From: Streptomyces cyaneofuscatus
GTDB taxonomy: Bacteria > Actinomycetota > Actinomycetes > Streptomycetales > Streptomycetaceae
Direction of reading: 5' to 3'
NCBI RefSeq assembly: GCF_000718135.1
Contig: NZ_JOEM01000038.1
Coordinates: 1 to 24,996, forward strand
DNA: 24,996 bases
The notes beneath the pieces were generated by a model that made no database searches, was not told the DNA's origin, and saw only the letters and a list, made by a program, of their open reading frames with translations. How positions within the stretch are numbered: the first letter of the stretch is position 1; each line of letters starts with the position of its first letter. Of this stretch, positions 24,645 to 24,996 are shown in pieces. A program made the translations under genes and the position numbers.

Positions 24645-24860
24645 AGACCGAGCTTCTTTGGCTTGTCGCTCCAGTGCGGGGATGACTTTTCGCGATTGGT
24701 TTCATGCGGTTGGGTCTGCCTCCGGCCTGCGGAAGATACGTAAAGGCTTCAGGCCCGCGGCGCCGCACTCGACGGGCGCTCGTGCTGTTCCAGTGCCTGG
24801 ATATGGGACTCTTCGGTGGGGGCGATGTCGCTCGCAGATCCCGATGATTCGGTGGGCACG

Positions 24861-24881
24861 GCACCGCCAGTTAGCCGGTGC
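24861..24881. repeat. Inverted repeat GCACCG-N9-CGGTGC downstream of the ABC genes
   Basis: A perfect 6-base stem 217 bases after the subunit 2 stop, within the 269-base non-coding stretch 24645-24913. It has no T-run, so it is at best a weak terminator; it may also belong to the flanking mobile element. Nothing else in that stretch could be assigned. Confidence 0.25.
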
Positions 24882-24913
24882 ACGACTAGTTTGGCCTTGA
24901 GCCTTTTCCAACC

Positions 24914-24996
24914 TCACGCTGAGGCGTGATGAAGGACGAGGACGGCCTGGACGATCGCTGTGATGCGGTTGGTGCTGCAGCGGAGTTTCCGTAGGA
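24914..24996 (-). pseudogene. C-terminal end of a DDE-type transposase (runs off the window)
   Basis: Reading in from the right edge on the minus strand gives 26 residues: LRKLRCSTNRITAIVQAVLV followed by LHHASA and a stop at 24916-24914. A basic RxxTNRITAIVQAxLVLHH tail is typical of the ends of IS4/IS5-like transposases in actinomycetes. Only the end of the gene is visible, so it cannot be judged whether the element is intact. A CCTCA-CGC-TGAGG hairpin (24912-24924) covers the stop. The neighbouring non-coding DNA and the mobile gene suggest the cluster ends near here. The call rests on a short stretch. Confidence 0.45.

Noticed and set aside
24634..24900. Possible 89-codon plus-strand gene after ABC subunit 2
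   Set aside because: It starts inside the end of the transporter gene, has atypical composition and no motif; not supported.
1..24996. CRISPR arrays, tRNA or rRNA genes, riboswitches, replication origins
   Set aside because: I read for regularly spaced repeats and tRNA/rRNA-like sequences and found none.

Overview
The window is part of a specialised-metabolite (natural-product) gene cluster from a high-GC actinomycete, most likely Streptomyces or a close relative. The grounds are GC-rich coding sequence, GTG and TTG starts, dense four-base stop/start overlaps, in-frame TTA codons of the bldA type, and gene families typical of such clusters. Organism identity is inferred, not proven. No ribosomal, tRNA or obvious housekeeping genes were seen.

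Left arm (1-7420, minus strand): one translationally coupled operon, read right to left. It encodes a luciferase-like flavin monooxygenase, an acyltransferase-fold protein with a Cys nucleophile, a CobQ/BioD-type ATPase, a calcineurin-like metallophosphoesterase, an NRPS with order PCP-C-A-PCP whose A domain reads as glycine-specific, and the first 55 codons of a second NRPS starting with a C domain. A putative nucleotidyltransferase (7639-8790, minus) precedes it.

Centre: about 880 bases without a convincing gene (8791-9671) separate the divergent arms and hold a Crp-like site. The plus-strand operon 9672-14878 encodes a free-standing carrier protein, an acyl-CoA-dehydrogenase-like flavoenzyme, an SbnA homologue, and an SbnB homologue fused to an adenylation domain. 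SbnA and SbnB families make L-2,3-diaminopropionate (Dap), so this operon looks like a unit that makes Dap, activates it, loads it on the carrier and perhaps oxidises it there.

Right arm: a PseG/SpsG-like UDP-sugar hydrolase (minus) is divergent, across only 27 bases, from a plus-strand operon. That operon encodes an NDP-sugar epimerase, a PseB-like UDP-GlcNAc 4,6-dehydratase, an unusual fusion of a GT2/GT7-like glycosyltransferase with an NRPS condensation domain, and two ABC exporter half-transporters. A small transposase C-terminal fragment lies at the right edge.

Working model (inference): Dap is made, tethered and possibly dehydrogenated on the free carrier. It may then be passed, perhaps by the Cys-type acyltransferase, to the N-terminal orphan PCP of the NRPS and condensed with glycine. 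The glycosyltransferase-condensation fusion would join an amino-deoxysugar to the peptide, and the ABC pair would export the product. The product is not recognised. Both the left end of the NRPS and the missing sugar genes (aminotransferase, N-acetyltransferase) would lie outside the window.
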